This document shows positions 10,374-21,585 of a stretch of 64,000 bases of DNA, piece by piece. This DNA is from Pochonia chlamydosporia 170. Taxonomy: Eukaryota; Ascomycota; Sordariomycetes; Hypocreales; Clavicipitaceae. The stretch lies in contig NC_035790.1 in assembly GCF_001653235.2 (NCBI RefSeq), positions 434,001-498,000 of the forward strand, given 5' to 3'. The notes beneath the pieces are model-generated. The model ran no database searches. It was not told the DNA's origin and saw only the letters and a list, made by a program, of their open reading frames with translations. The position numbers and the translations under genes were made by a program. Position 1 is the stretch's first letter. Each line of letters starts with the position of its first letter.

Positions 10374-11915
10374 GGTCGCATGGAGGTTTGAACAGAGACT
10401 GGCCCGTGCGAACGAAGCAGAACAGATACCCTGCGTCAATGAGAAAGGAAATGAAGCAGAAGCGGGAAGACAGAACACTGCACCATGGCAGGGAGAGTGA
10501 CCAGCCTGACTATTCCTCAATTCTCAAGGGAGCCGAAGACCAGCGGACCAGACATCCTGTGAGGACGGTCTCCATAGCTCGGTGTCGTGACCTCGCCGCC
10601 GTTAAGTACGGACACTTTTCCCCGACTTGTTGGAACCAACATTGGACGGCGGCCGTAGTCGAGGACATCTGGACGTTCCAGCCGACATGCAGGGTCCGGA
10701 GCCTGCAAGGGGGGAGGGGTGGGCGCTTCATCAATGTTGGTTGTTGGTCGATGTTTGGCGGACATGGATCATGCACCCGACCAAAAGTTCTGTCATTGTC
10801 TGGCGCCAGAGGACTAGACCTGACTGACTCTGAGGCATTCAAATGTTCTGGTCAAGCACTTGAGATTGATGTGCCCGGCTGCACCACCCGAAAGGCGCCT
10901 AGTGCAGTCTGGTGTCTGGTCAGCAGTCTGGTCTGGTGGCTCTGCCCGTCCCCTGTGCTGTGATTCAAATCTTCAAATGTTGCGATCACCGCTTCGGTCC
11001 GCGTGTCTGACGAGGCCCCACATATCATGCACATTGACCAATACCAGAAACGTATGAGGTATGCACACGCCCAGATGCATAATTTGCCCCACCTTTACAT
11101 CAATCTCATATGCATATAAGCATCTGCGACTGTTAGCCCTACCCTCCAGCTCCAGCCTGAATTCAGACCTGCACACTAATCTCCCAGACAGAATGGCAAA
11201 GCATTTATGTTTTGGCTGCAGAATGCGATCTGACATGGACCATCGTCTGCCCGTGAATCACACATAAGAAGTATTAATGTTCTCAACCTGTGATTTAAGT
11301 TGTTTGACTTCCACCACCCTAAAGGTGTTCGTTGGCCAGGTTGCCGCACCAAGGCAGGATTTTCACGACCTGGGTGTCGATTCTGGAATGGTCAAGTCTG
11401 GTACAACTCATCAGCTCGACAGTAATATGTCAGCTTGCCCGCTCGAATAAGCCAAAAGCCTAGAGGAAAATAGAAGACCCTAAACAGACATGGTTTGCTT
11501 ACGCAACTGCCGCTAGGACCAGAGTCAATTGGTTCAATGTTCTGTCTTCCCATGCCTGTCGCCAACTGTCATTGGGCTGGCGCATCGTGGAAATGTTGTC
11601 ACCAGATTGCCATGCTTGGCATGTCGAGTTTACTCCAGCGAAATATATCCACACATTGAAGGCCTATTACTATCATGTCATGGTCGGTTGGCCGGGTGGT
11701 TGCCAACAAGTTGCTGCACCTGGTTCTGTCACCCAAAATGATCTGGCGCTTGGCAACCAGAACAACACTCAAACTCAAGTAGAACCATAGCTACCATATA
11801 TATCCACCCTTGTGTGAGCGGACGCAGTACAATAGAGTCCTAAAAATATAGCCGGTCCGGTACGAAGGGTTCTCGGCAAACACATTCTTCGGTTGGGAAT
11901 GCCTCTTCCTTCCCA
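10374..11915. promoter_or_regulatory. Divergent promoter region between MFS and aminomutase genes
   Basis: This 1.5-kb spacer holds only ORFs without recognisable products. It carries six GTCTGGT/ACCAGAC copies: 10547-10553, 10907-10913, 10914-10920, 10926-10932, 10931-10937 and 11396-11402. The two flanking genes point away from each other, so both promoters lie here. Confidence 0.6.
10907..10937 (+). promoter_or_regulatory. Cluster of four GTCTGGT repeats in 31 bp
   Basis: Two copies stand head-to-tail (10907-10920). After a 5-bp gap, two more overlap by two bases (10926-10937). The overlapping form is the same as at 7600-7611. Candidate multimeric binding site for a cluster regulator; the role is inferred from repetition only. 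Confidence 0.5.
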
Positions 11916-13685
11916 ATGTACCGCCGCGCCAGTTCTCCCGTCGTCAACATGTTCGCCAGGCCACTGTCCCGATTCCTGGCTCCTAGACCACTTTACCAGA
12001 GTGTGTACTATTCAACAGCCGAAGCTATAGCAAGGCCAGAGAGTATTGTGCCGCAACCCTCTCACTTCGTCCCCGCATATCAACCCTCGCCTGAGTTCGT
12101 CGTCGGGCAGCAAGACTCGTACTGGCAGAAGATTCCAAGATGGCAACATGTTACCAATGAGCAGTTCCTGAGCCACAAATGGCAAATGTCCAACACGGTG
12201 CAGTCAGAAAAGGCATTGTGCGAGTTCCTCTCGACAGTTCTTCCCGAGACAATCCCACCACAGAGTGACATGGAACCACATCTGCGCATCACGGATATCA
12301 ACACACCAAGTCACTTCATCCAGCGTCTCAAAGAGGGAATACAGAGGGCTCCGATGGCAGTACGCCTTTCGCCGCATATCCTCAGCTCAATCAACTGGCA
12401 GGACCCAATCAATGACCCTGTGCGCCGGCAGTTTATTCCTTTGTCGTCGCCTCTTAATGTAGACCATCCTGCTGCGGAACTGGATCCCATGAAAGAAAAC
12501 ACATATTCGCCGGTTTCTGGGTTAATTCATCGATATCCTGATAGGGCTTTGTTTTTCGGTAAGTCAAGAAGCAATGACATGAATGGATAATTGTGGCTTT
12601 CGCTTCACCTCTGTCCGCGACATATCGTCTCTTGATGAATATGATTCATACCCTTCATTTCTGTGGACATTGCAGGCTAATAGAGCAGCCACCTCCATCT
12701 GCCCCGTGTACTGTCGCTTCTGCTTCCGATCTTACACAGTTGGAGCGGAGACAGAGTCAGTCAAGAAGCAGCGCTTTTTGCCCATCATGAAGAAGTGGGA
12801 ACCTCGTTTCCAATACATTGAGAACACACCATCTCTAAAAGATATTGTCATCTCCGGCGGCGATACCTATCTGCTTGAGCCTGAGCAGTTGAGATACATT
12901 GGCGAGAGATTGCTCAAAATTCCGCATATCCGCCGATTTCGATTTGCCAGCAAAGGCCTGTCTGTGTCCCCAAGTCGAATGCTCGACCCTAATGACCAGT
13001 GGATGAATGTGGTCATTGAACTGGAGAAGAAGGCGCGGAAAATGGGCAAGCACATTTGTATCCACACACACTTCAACTCAGTCAATGAGATCAGTTGGGT
13101 CACTCGGCTCGGAGCTCAACGTTTGTATGAGGCCGGCGTGACAATACGCAACCAAACCGTGTTGCTCAACGGCGTGAACAACACGCCAGAAAAGATGTGT
13201 GCCCTTGTCCACGCTCTTGGAGACATCAACATCCAACCCGTGAGTCCCGTTATCCCCCTCCATCCCCCATATGGCTCCTTCATCATCCCTCCAATGTTCT
13301 CTTTGCTACGCGCCTAAGTGCTCTCTGGCTCATGATTTGTTAGTACTACGTCTATCAAGGCGATATTGTTCCCGGCGCTGAGGATCTGCGTACACCCATG
13401 TACGACAGCTTGAAGCTGGAACGCGCCGTGCGTGGCCAGATTGCGGGGTTTTTGGTGCCCAACTTCATTCTCGATCTACCGGCCGAGGGAGGCAAGCGCT
13501 TGACCCGAGGAGTTGAAGATTACGACTACCGCATCGGCTTTTCCAAGTTGACTGCGCCAGGTTTGAAGGGAGAACCTACTACTATGCAGTACTGGGATCC
13601 CCTGTGGTCGCTTTCTGATGAAGGGCGAGCCGAAGTGCTAGAGATTTTTAAACAGAAGAAGGAAAAGGCACAAGCGACAAACTAG
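11916..13685 (+). CDS. Radical SAM / PLP aminomutase, lysine 2,3-aminomutase (KamA) family, 3 exons
   Basis: Predicted exons 11916-12558, 12686-13239, 13344-13685 give 512 residues. Radical-SAM cluster: CPVYCRFC (Cys220, 224, 227), binding a 4Fe-4S cluster and SAM. Next comes the glycine-rich VISGGD block. The PLP lysine is in DLPAEGGK (about Lys450; the family usually has PGGGGK). Asp406 (YQGDIVPG) and Asp443 (FILDLP) align with the two Asp residues that hold the epsilon-amino group of lysine in bacterial KAM and are changed in glutamate aminomutases (family knowledge), so a lysine-like substrate is favoured. The first ~40 residues are Arg- and Ser-rich with LYQSVYYSTAE, like a mitochondrial leader. 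The first intron is the least certain: only the acceptor ending at 12685 keeps frame with the GTAAGT donor. A short upstream ATG at 11899 overlaps in another frame. Could make beta-lysine for the peptide, or be an unrelated metabolic enzyme. Confidence 0.85.
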
Positions 13686-13920
13686 AATGTATTGAAGAAT
13701 GAATCTCCCGGCATGGACTTTACCTTGTAAAAGTGCAAGCCAACATCTGCAGATTACTTGAACAATTTGTACTAGGGGGAATTTTGCTCTTGCTCTCTGT
13801 CTGATACGGTAATCGTCTCAATTTCCGGAGGAATAGGTGTCGGTGACTTAGCCCAAACACCACCGTATATTATAAGGTTTAGGATAGGTCTTAAGACGGG
13901 AAGACAGGCTAGATAATCCC

Positions 13921-15025
13921 TTAGCGATATCTTAGTTTGCTAAGTGCTTCCAACATACCACATAATGTGCCGATATTTGGTTCCAGCATGCTAAATATTG
14001 CCTCAATTACTTGATTCCAAGTCAAGTCCGTGGATTGACCCCCGACGGTTGGTAAAGACAAAATAGTTCGCGCGGTAGCCACGATAAGCACTCTATTTAT
14101 ATAACTAAGTTAGTACAGCCATATCGATATGTGTTAAGTTAACTCACATAAACCCCCCAGCAAAGGTGCAGAAAACTGCTATCCTCTGTGACAGGCGGAG
14201 GCGAAGTTTCTGTGTATACACAATAGGGAGCAGAACAAGAAATGCGTCAGAAACAACATTAGGAACGGAATAGCCAATCATCGACATCTTCGTGTCGCTG
14301 CATACGTATTCCTTGGTCGGCATGGGGTGAACGGAATCAAATCTTTCCCAAAAAGCACGAAATGGTATACAGCCCATGGAAAATTTCACAATCTAGAAAA
14401 AAAGTTAGCGGTATTCTCAGCTCTCTAGAGACTAGATACATCTAGTTCTGTAAGCGTACAGCCGCAGCCTCCCAGGCCAAGACAATAGCAAGTAAGATCC
14501 AAATTAATGGCTTACATAGGGTTGAGGTTTTAAAGATACGCCAATATAGAGAAGTTATTGACAATTTAATAATAGAAATAGAAAGACAAAAAAAGAATTT
14601 GTTGATAACATGAGCTTGGGCCCAATGTCGTAAAGCTTGGGGCGGCGTGGCCCAAATATGCCTGCCAAGTCCGTATTTCCCCTCTATAACTTAGCTTTAA
14701 TTTAATCCCAAGGCCAATATATAGTAAGATTGTAACATACTCCAACAAAGGTTAATAGCGACCACGGTTGCCGTGGGAGGCTGTCTATCGTGATTAGCAT
14801 TACAGCTTTAGTAATTATAACTAGGCCACAAGAGATAAATACCATTGAGGCGATAATCAGCCAGTCGTCTAACCACAATGGACTCTTTGTGATTCTTCGG
14901 CAGACAATGCGGAGAGCAATAGCGATAAAACCTAACGCCCAACTAGACAACCCAACTGCTGCTAGCAGGGGATATCTAGTTGCGGTGAGATCGACCCCTG
15001 GAGGGGGCTTTCCAATTCTCGCCAT
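13921..15025 (-). CDS. SAT4/PTH11-like fungal rhodopsin-domain membrane protein, 4 exons
   Basis: Hand-built exons (complement): 14737-15025, 14460-14689, 14148-14392, 13921-14104, giving 315 residues in one consistent phase. Family marks: LRIVCRRITKSPLWLDDWLI near the N-terminus, GLGRHIW, KLSITSLYWRIF, WERFDSVHPMPTKEYVCSDT, VPNVVSDAFLVLLPI, and TDLTWNQV with SMLEPNIG near the end. Several hydrophobic helices are spread over the protein, as expected for a multi-pass membrane protein. Intron 2 (GTACGC...GCTAAC...TTTCTAG) and intron 3 are canonical. Intron 1 uses a weak GTTACA donor and is the least sure; if wrong, the gene is a frame-damaged copy. It is AT-richer than its neighbours. The role of this family is poorly known, and it may be a passenger in the cluster. 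Confidence 0.75.
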
Positions 15026-16429
15026 ACGATCAATTTACCGATAGAAGCGAATAAGAGAGGCAGGTTAACATATATACGGGGCAGTTGTTAACAGTCGTCG
15101 CATCAAGTTACGGCGGTCTGGTATGTTTGGCCATGTGGCAGCGCATGTTCCCGGGGGAAACTTCAGTTCATAAACAAAGATGCATGTGATGATAAAAATC
15201 AAGCATAGCAAGCACAGCGCAACAATTGCTAGTAAATCAACCGCGAAATCAGTGAAACTAGTAGTTAAACCGAGTGAGTTGAGCCCCCCAAGTGAGTCAG
15301 TTAGGTTACAGTACTACGCCACGCTTTGGGCGTTGCAGAGGCAGGCTGCAAGGGGTAAAATCTTCCGAAGGCTTCGAGTCATACATAAAAAGCCTAGAAT
15401 TTGCATAGAATGGCAGCCATTGCTTGGTACCTATGTGACGCCCCGCGTGCTTCAAAAATGCTGCTAAGTATCAGGCTAGAGAACGAATGCATGAGTCACG
15501 AACCAAATACCTGTTATGGACCAATTGCGGGCACATACAAGCACTAAGCTCCTGATGGACGACGTAGTGCTGTACCTGGAGATCCATGGATAAAATTTGT
15601 ACAAGCCACAGTTGACTGAGAACCAGACGAGAAAACTAATCCCGAGGCGCCTGTTCCCGGTCAAAATTGGTATTCGGAAACGAAGCCAGAGAGAAGGTGG
15701 GCACTCGCAACTAAGTCCGCTAATCATCTGAACGCAATATAAAGCGAAGGAATATGGCCCCCTAACCCGGAGGGAATTTCAACATTTTGACACTATGACT
15801 AATAGCATTCCCCTCAGGAGCACGGATATAGTTGCCAGGCTAAAGCCAGGCTCGAAACTGAGATTACGCGGCAATACGGCAACGAGTGAATACAGGCGTT
15901 AGCTTAGGACGGCGTTATATAGCACACCATACACGAAAAGAGGTACTTGGCGCTACGCTACCTTGAATGCGGCACTCCTTTAAGAAAATGGGAGATTCTA
16001 TTACATAGCTCGTGTGCTAAACAAGGACCCCTAAAGCGGCGGGGCATAATAGGCGTATTGCTTGCGGTCCTTATACTCCAAGTTTGCTATTAAATTCCGA
16101 TAAGTTTAATACTATAAGTTACATGTGACGTGAACAAAACGTCAGCGGACCGTCGTTTCACCAGCCACTATTAGCGACGACAGATTTTGGTGGCGCTTGG
16201 AGCACACGTCCCTGAGTCAAGCTGCATGCTTCTAGATCGCTTATCCGTTATCGACTGAGTAGCGTCACCACTTAGTCTGCCCCAAAATCCCGGGACACTC
16301 TTTGTGTGTAAATTCCCATATAAACCTTACTAAAAAATAGTAAAAATCTACTTTTCAAATTTCTATTTCACCTAAAAAGAAATAGCTATATATAATCTTA
16401 ATGTAATATTTTGCCCTAACCCTAACTCT
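15026..16429. other. AT-rich gene-poor spacer
   Basis: I can support no gene here. A 95-codon plus ORF (15180-15467) and an 83-codon minus ORF (15476-15727) match nothing I recognise. GTCTGGT lies at 15116-15122, about 90 bp upstream of the SAT4-like gene, and ACCAGAC at 15622-15628. Base composition with many TA steps hints at past RIP-type mutation, which I did not measure. Confidence 0.5.
15116..15122 (+). promoter_or_regulatory. GTCTGGT element upstream of the SAT4-like gene
   Basis: Context CGGTCTGGTATG. The 9-mer GGTCTGGTA also occurs at 32208-32216 and, on the complement, at 8052-8060. It lies about 90 bp before the ATG at 15025, a promoter-like distance. Confidence 0.35.
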
Positions 16430-17672
16430 TTACGAGGTAGCATAGTTTTCGACTCTCATGTCTGCCTCTGTCACCTCAAAGCGCCAGCCAAAGGTATCTT
16501 CAGTCAAAGCTAACTGTATCTCCTTAAATCGAGTGAGAAGCTTGGCGCACACAGGCCCAGCTTCGGCGTGCGAGTCGGGTATATACGTGACTTTTTCTGA
16601 AGCTCTGTCAATGCTTACGCGAGGACCAGGAACCAATAGACCAGAATTTTGGCGCCGAGTAATGGACCTCACGGGAACTATTATCGCAGCAGTTCCGACG
16701 GCCAAAACCTCTGAAAGGTCTGGCAGCTCTGTATATTTTACGGGCCGCTTCTCGACCTTCCAACCAAAGCTGCGGGATATCTGGGCAATGCTCTGGCTCG
16801 TGATGCTGTCAATGATGCACTTTGAGTCTGGTATGAGTATTGTCACATCGTTCTCATCGTCCGGGTTTGACTTGACGCCCACAAAGGCGCAGCTGCTGAA
16901 CTCGTCAATGTATTCATGCTTAGCACTGTCCAGGTGGAGAGTTAGACCAAAGCCGTCTTTTCGTGCCTTGTCGCTCCACCGGATGACGGGTGCATAGTTG
17001 CCACCAAGCTTTGCGTGCCCCGAGCCATTGGGTGCCGTGCGGTCAAAATCATCGAGGATGAGGGCCGTGACCGGACTTGGGCCACGAGAGATCATGCCTC
17101 CAGTGGGCACGGCGTAGACGCAAAATGTGAATTCCTCTGGCGCCGCGAGGCTCAGCTGCGGACTGGATCCGTAGAGCTGCGGTCTTAAATACAGAGCAGC
17201 CTCGGACTCGTGAGGAGGCACGTAGCAGGCATTTAGAGCTACAACAGATCGACAAGCCTGCACAAACATGTCCACGGGCACATGCGGCATGGACGCAACA
17301 TCTGCGGAGTGTTGCATGCGATGTGCGTTGCGATCGGGGCGGAAGATGGCAATAGTTTTGTTATTCGGCCCGCGAAACGCCTTGAGGCCTTCTGCTGACT
17401 GCTGTCCGTAGTTGAGAGCTGGTGACATGCCATGGAGACGGATATACGGATCAGCCACAAAACGAAGCGGCGACCACTGGCCTGTTGTTCTAGAGTAGGT
17501 TGACTCAATATGGCCGTTGACTGGGCAAATGTCGTGTTAGTGGTTAGGCAAACCTCAGTGCGAAGGCTATGTGTACAAAATTGGAAATTGTATCGTATTC
17601 ACCTTCGCTCATATTAAAGCCTACATTGGACCAGTTGATAGTATCAATCGGCGGCGGAGGGAAGGCAGTCAT
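16430..17672 (-). CDS. Branched-chain amino acid aminotransferase (class IV PLP), 2 exons
   Basis: Predicted exons (complement) 17603-17672 and 16430-17520, 386 residues, usual for a cytosolic fungal BCAT. Exon 1 gives MTAFPPPPIDTINWSNVGF; the 81-bp intron has a GTGAAT donor and CCCAG acceptor; exon 2 resumes at VNGHIES. Family motifs: HGMSPALNYGQQSAEGLKAF, the PLP lysine in HAKLGGNYAP (about Lys194), and VGTAAIIVPV for phosphate binding. It catalyses reversible transfer of the amino group between glutamate and branched 2-oxo acids. The frame is open further upstream but offers only GTG at 17747, so ATG 17672 is the start. It is transcribed away from the methyltransferase gene over a 1.1-kb spacer. 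A second BCAT in a peptide cluster often makes a non-protein amino acid (inference). Confidence 0.92.
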
Positions 17673-18794
17673 TGTGAAGGATTGGAGCCTGCACTGGAGA
17701 AATGTCGTTACAAGGAACAATAGAAAGAGAATAGGTGCCGGCTTCACACCTTAGCAACACCGCAATCGAGACTTTGACGAATTGTCACCGTATATTTGGG
17801 AGCCCCCCGTCAACGAGATGAGTTACCTACTGTGCCTTTCTGGGCAATTCAATTGCAACTCTCGGCAACTCCACAGACTGACCTACTGTTGACCACAAAC
17901 TGGTAAGGGGAAGATAATGCTGAGCACAAAACACGAGATCTAAACAGCCATGCCCAGACCAACCAGCCCCGCATACACTGTAATCAGTTATGGAGACAAA
18001 TGTTGTGATGCCTGGCGTCTGGGCTTACGTGTTGAAGATAATGTGTGTCCAGTGCATACACAGGGAGGTGAAGAGCCAAGTCTCCGATAAAATTTACCAT
18101 CTCCAAGAACATAGTAAGAGCCTTATTAGTAATGCCACTCTGCTTACGAGGTTGCATTGGCGAAGCTAAAGCCGCTTGTGATCTGTTGCTTGACTCCACC
18201 CCACTGACACTTGCGGCTTGCTTATGAGGCGGTATTCCCGGCGGAGGATTTCCGAGAATGGCGCAAGAGCTCATCGACTTCATTGCACAGACTGGGTGGA
18301 AAGAGACTCTAATCGTGACTATATCGCCGTATTGAATTGGTAACTCCTGCTAAGTTTAATACGACCGTGACAAGACGTTATGCGCAGGGATACTCTGGTA
18401 CTTTCAGTCAAGTTCAACATTGGCGGCGGGTTAGCCTACTGGATTCGCCTTACTAAGGGGCTGGGTGAGCTCAACTGTCATTCAGATAATCTGACAAGAG
18501 TTTTGGGGCATCGTCTAAAGTAGGGATACGGCTAATAGGACTTGTTATCTGGATAATACCATCTGTTCCAAGTGATTTTATAATAAGTTTTGCCGTAAAG
18601 AACCAACCTTTAGCCAATGATCTATTCCAAGATTACCACACAGCTGCTGACTTCGCCCATCAAGTGCGTTAGCTTTTAAGTTGACCCTAATTAATTATTC
18701 GTTCATATCTCCCGAGACTTCAATTTTCAATCTTTCATTCATCACATAAACAACAACTACACTATTCATAAGAATTTGCAACGTAGACTACACA
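17673..18794. promoter_or_regulatory. Divergent promoter region of the aminotransferase and methyltransferase genes
   Basis: Genes on both sides point outward. The only sizeable ORF (17984-18283, minus, 99 codons) has no recognisable domain. I found no copy of GTCTGGT here. Confidence 0.5.
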
Positions 18795-19826
18795 ATGGGT
18801 TCCATCAGTTGCGACTCGGAGCGTGCTGTTGCTGGCATCTTCAACTCGGCCGTTGCCGCCTGGGCAATCGGCCCTGCTTGGGAGCTAGGTCTTTTGGATG
18901 AATTGCGAAACAACAGAGTGCTCAATGCCAAAAAGTTTGCCCAGCAAAATAACCTGCACAGCGGGTCGACTGAGGGAATGGTGGCTGCTTTGGCGATTGC
19001 CCACATCGTCACCCGAGATGGCGATAACATCATTCCTGGGCCGCTCTTTGACGAGACGTACCGCTCCAAGTCACTCTTCCATTGGCTATGCCTTGGATCA
19101 GGCGAGCTCTTTTCCAAGATGCAGTATCATCTCCGCAACGAGAACCGCAAGGGAGAAGATTATTACACCCGAGACGCCGCCGCCATTGCCTATGCTTGCC
19201 GGGACATCAACACATATTACTTTGACCCGGCCTTCTGGGCAGCTATGGGTGGTCTTGGCTACGATTTCAAGTCAGTTGTTGACCTCGGGTGCGGCAGCGG
19301 CAAGCGCCTCATGCAGATTCTGGACAGTTATCCTGGCACCAAGGCTATTGGCGTCGACTTGGCCAGCCCATCTCTTCAGGTTGCCGCCGCCGAAGCCAAG
19401 CAGCTTGGCTATGGTGGTCGTCTCAATTTTGTCGAAGGCGATGCCCGCAACCTTCAATACCGCGAGGAGTTCGCCGAGGTTGATCTTTTGACCTGCTTCA
19501 TGATGGGACACGATTTCTGGCCACGAGAAAGCTGCATCAAGACATTGCGACGTCTGCATGACTCCTTTCCCAATGTCAAGCGCTTCGTGCTCGGTGACGC
19601 CACTAGGATCCTGTTGAACTCCAAGGGTTCCCGGACTGCTGTTCCCGAGAGCAACGTTCCCATTTTCACGCTAGGATTCGAGCTCGGCCATGAAATGATG
19701 GGCGTGTATATGCCCACGATGGATGAGTGGGACAGCGTCTTTGAAACGAGTGGATGGCGATGTGTCAAGAAGCATCCTATTCCCAATTTGACATTGTCTA
19801 TAGTATTTGTTTTGGAACGACTATGA
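18795..19826 (+). CDS. Class I SAM-dependent methyltransferase, possibly a 2-oxo-acid C-methyltransferase
   Basis: Single exon, 343 residues; the ATG has a good context (CACAATGGG). The N-terminal ~100 residues look like the helical/winged dimerisation region of small-molecule methyltransferases. Motif I is VVDLGCGSGKR (about residues 158-168), followed by the acidic GVDLA. MMGHDFWPR (near 238) and FTLGFELGH are the most distinctive strings. From memory these resemble proteins annotated as 2-ketoarginine or other 2-oxo-acid methyltransferases; this needs a search. If right, it would methylate the beta-carbon of a 2-oxo acid that the divergent aminotransferase then converts to a beta-methyl amino acid. 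The alternative is an O- or N-methyltransferase tailoring the peptide. NRPS2, and NRPS1 as far as seen, have no built-in methylation domain. Confidence 0.8.
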   Translation: MGSISCDSERAVAGIFNSAVAAWAIGPAWELGLLDELRNNRVLNAKKFAQQNNLHSGSTEGMVAALAIAHIVTRDGDNIIPGPLFDETYRSKSLFHWLCLGSGELFSKMQYHLRNENRKGEDYYTRDAAAIAYACRDINTYYFDPAFWAAMGGLGYDFKSVVDLGCGSGKRLMQILDSYPGTKAIGVDLASPSLQVAAAEAKQLGYGGRLNFVEGDARNLQYREEFAEVDLLTCFMMGHDFWPRESCIKTLRRLHDSFPNVKRFVLGDATRILLNSKGSRTAVPESNVPIFTLGFELGHEMMGVYMPTMDEWDSVFETSGWRCVKKHPIPNLTLSIVFVLERL

Positions 19827-20451
19827 ACTATTAGAATGAGGTAGTCTAGAAAGCCATCGAGATCAATGAACCTACAAATTGTAACAAATGGAATATGGTG
19901 GGTGGCTCTACTTAGTTTTTAAATATCGAATAAAGATTCAATCCTAGCGCGCCGCAAAGTAATGGGTAATTATTGCCTAAAAAAACGAGGATAATTTGAA
20001 AATGGCTTTCTCATTGTCTCCATGTGCTTGTAGTTGCGGTTCGTTAGACGCGGCTGTGGTGTCAATGGGTTGTTGGCGCTCATCGCCTACCAAAGCACCT
20101 TGAACCTAACTCGTCATCCAATTCATCATTGAACTCAACGAAACTTCATGGATTGAATGAGGCAACTGGTTTATAATATAACTAAATCTACTACGTAATA
20201 ATAAATTACCACACACAAAAGAAAACTAAAACGAACGAATTACCTTGACACACGAGATCCGACCCTTTCTACAGCCTCATTAAATATCCATAATATATAA
20301 GAATTTCCACTCTGACGTGCTTGCCGACCACTGAAGTTCAACATTTATCTAATATAAATACTCCACAGCCGAATGATTACAGAACCCGTGGTTTCCTGCT
20401 TGCAGACCTCTGAGCTTCCCCGGGCCGAATCTGCTACGATGCCGCATGGTT
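19827..20451. other. Convergent 3' spacer
   Basis: The methyltransferase (plus) and the thioesterase (minus) end here towards each other. The stretch is AT-rich. I see no gene and no GTCTGGT copy; it should hold both terminators. Confidence 0.5.
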
Positions 20452-21585
20452 TCATTCAGAGAATACTCGCATATTGTCCAGGATACGGAGGCCGTCTTTC
20501 ACTTGTAATGTCAAGTTTTTCATCTTCGAGGAGATGTATGGTCAGTTTCCGCGTTCCAGACAACGAAAACAGATATGTGCACTTGGGAATAAACTGACCT
20601 TGGCGCTATCAAACTTGTCAAACACGGTGTAGTGCTCGGCATCGATATCAATAACAGCTTTGATAAACTCAGGATACCTCGATTCCCAGCCGAGGAGCTT
20701 TTCGTCCCGGAATTCATCGTAGACACCTCGAGTTGGCTGCGTGCAGCGTAGCATGACAGCTGGTGGCACAGTCGCAGGATTTTCCACATTAACAGTAGGT
20801 GGCGGGTGTGTCGCCGTTGTCACGGGTTTCCAGGCACCGCCAAGAGGTTTATGAAGTACGTCGCCCTGTTGCAGAATGAAAGATCTCTGGGGCAACACAA
20901 CATGCATCGTTCTTCCCTGGCATACTGGGGCATCCCAGCTCGGCAGGTCCCAGCACACCAGCATGAGACATGTGCTCTCGAAAGACTTCTGCATCAGCGG
21001 GTTACTGCTGTCCTTGAAGAAGGGCTCCGGGGTTCCCTCCCGCTCATTTTCGTACTCGTCTAGCATATCGTCGGACACGGAACGATGGTACGGGGCATCA
21101 ATAATGAGCAATCCGGCAATCTGGAGATTGACAGACGAGTCATCTGCTAACAACCTCGCAATCGCGATGGACATATAGCCACCGAAAGACCAACCTGTTT
21201 TGATTATTGGTTAGAGAAGACTCATCATCTGCTGGACGTTCTTTAGAGGCAACGGAAAGGAAAAGTTAAGTGAGCATGGCGTAATCAAGGGACGACAAAA
21301 GAGGGCAAGCAAACCTCCCAACACAATGGATCCAGTGATTCCGGCCTGCAGAATGAGAGAAATATAGTGCTTGGCCATTCCATCTATACCTCCTTCCCAT
21401 ACGGAATCGTCCCCATGCTTCGGATTGTGGATGGCCCATACATCCCGATGCAGGTTTCCAAGGAGGAAGTAACTGAAAGTTGTACCTCCGCCATCATGGA
21501 TTAAAATGAGAGGAGGTGGTGGATTAGCTCTCTTCCTAGGCGGCACGAATTGTAACTGCGTGGGATTTGGGGCGTCTAGGAACAT
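20452..21585 (-). CDS. Stand-alone type thioesterase (alpha/beta hydrolase, PF00975-like), 3 exons
   Basis: Predicted exons (complement) 21315-21585, 20599-21194, 20452-20523, giving 312 residues. It opens with an oxyanion-type block, [14 protein letters not shown]. The nucleophile is Ser93 in GGWSFGG, rebuilt across the first intron; likely Asp123 (LLIIDAPYH) and His278 ([10 protein letters not shown]) complete the triad. The short last exon gives [15 protein letters not shown], the expected C-terminal helix. An upstream in-frame start at 21693 is GTG with a stop just before it, so ATG 21585 is preferred. It would hydrolyse or cyclise acyl/peptidyl thioesters. NRPS2 ends in a bare T domain, so this enzyme is the visible candidate for product release or for editing of misloaded arms (inference). 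Confidence 0.85.

Noticed and set aside
15180..15727. Two ORFs of 95 and 83 codons in the AT-rich spacer
   Set aside because: No family resemblance, no supporting introns, composition like the surrounding non-coding DNA.
16414..16426. CCCTAACCCTAAC, telomere-like
   Set aside because: Only two repeats, right after the aminotransferase stop, with normal genes on both sides; not evidence of a telomere.
17673..17747. 25-residue hydrophobic extension of the aminotransferase
   Set aside because: It would need a GTG start; there is no ATG in frame upstream of 17672.
17984..18283. 99-codon minus ORF beginning MKSMSSCAILGNPPPGIP
   Set aside because: The start faintly recalls SAT4-like proteins, but no further family motif follows and no exon set could be built.
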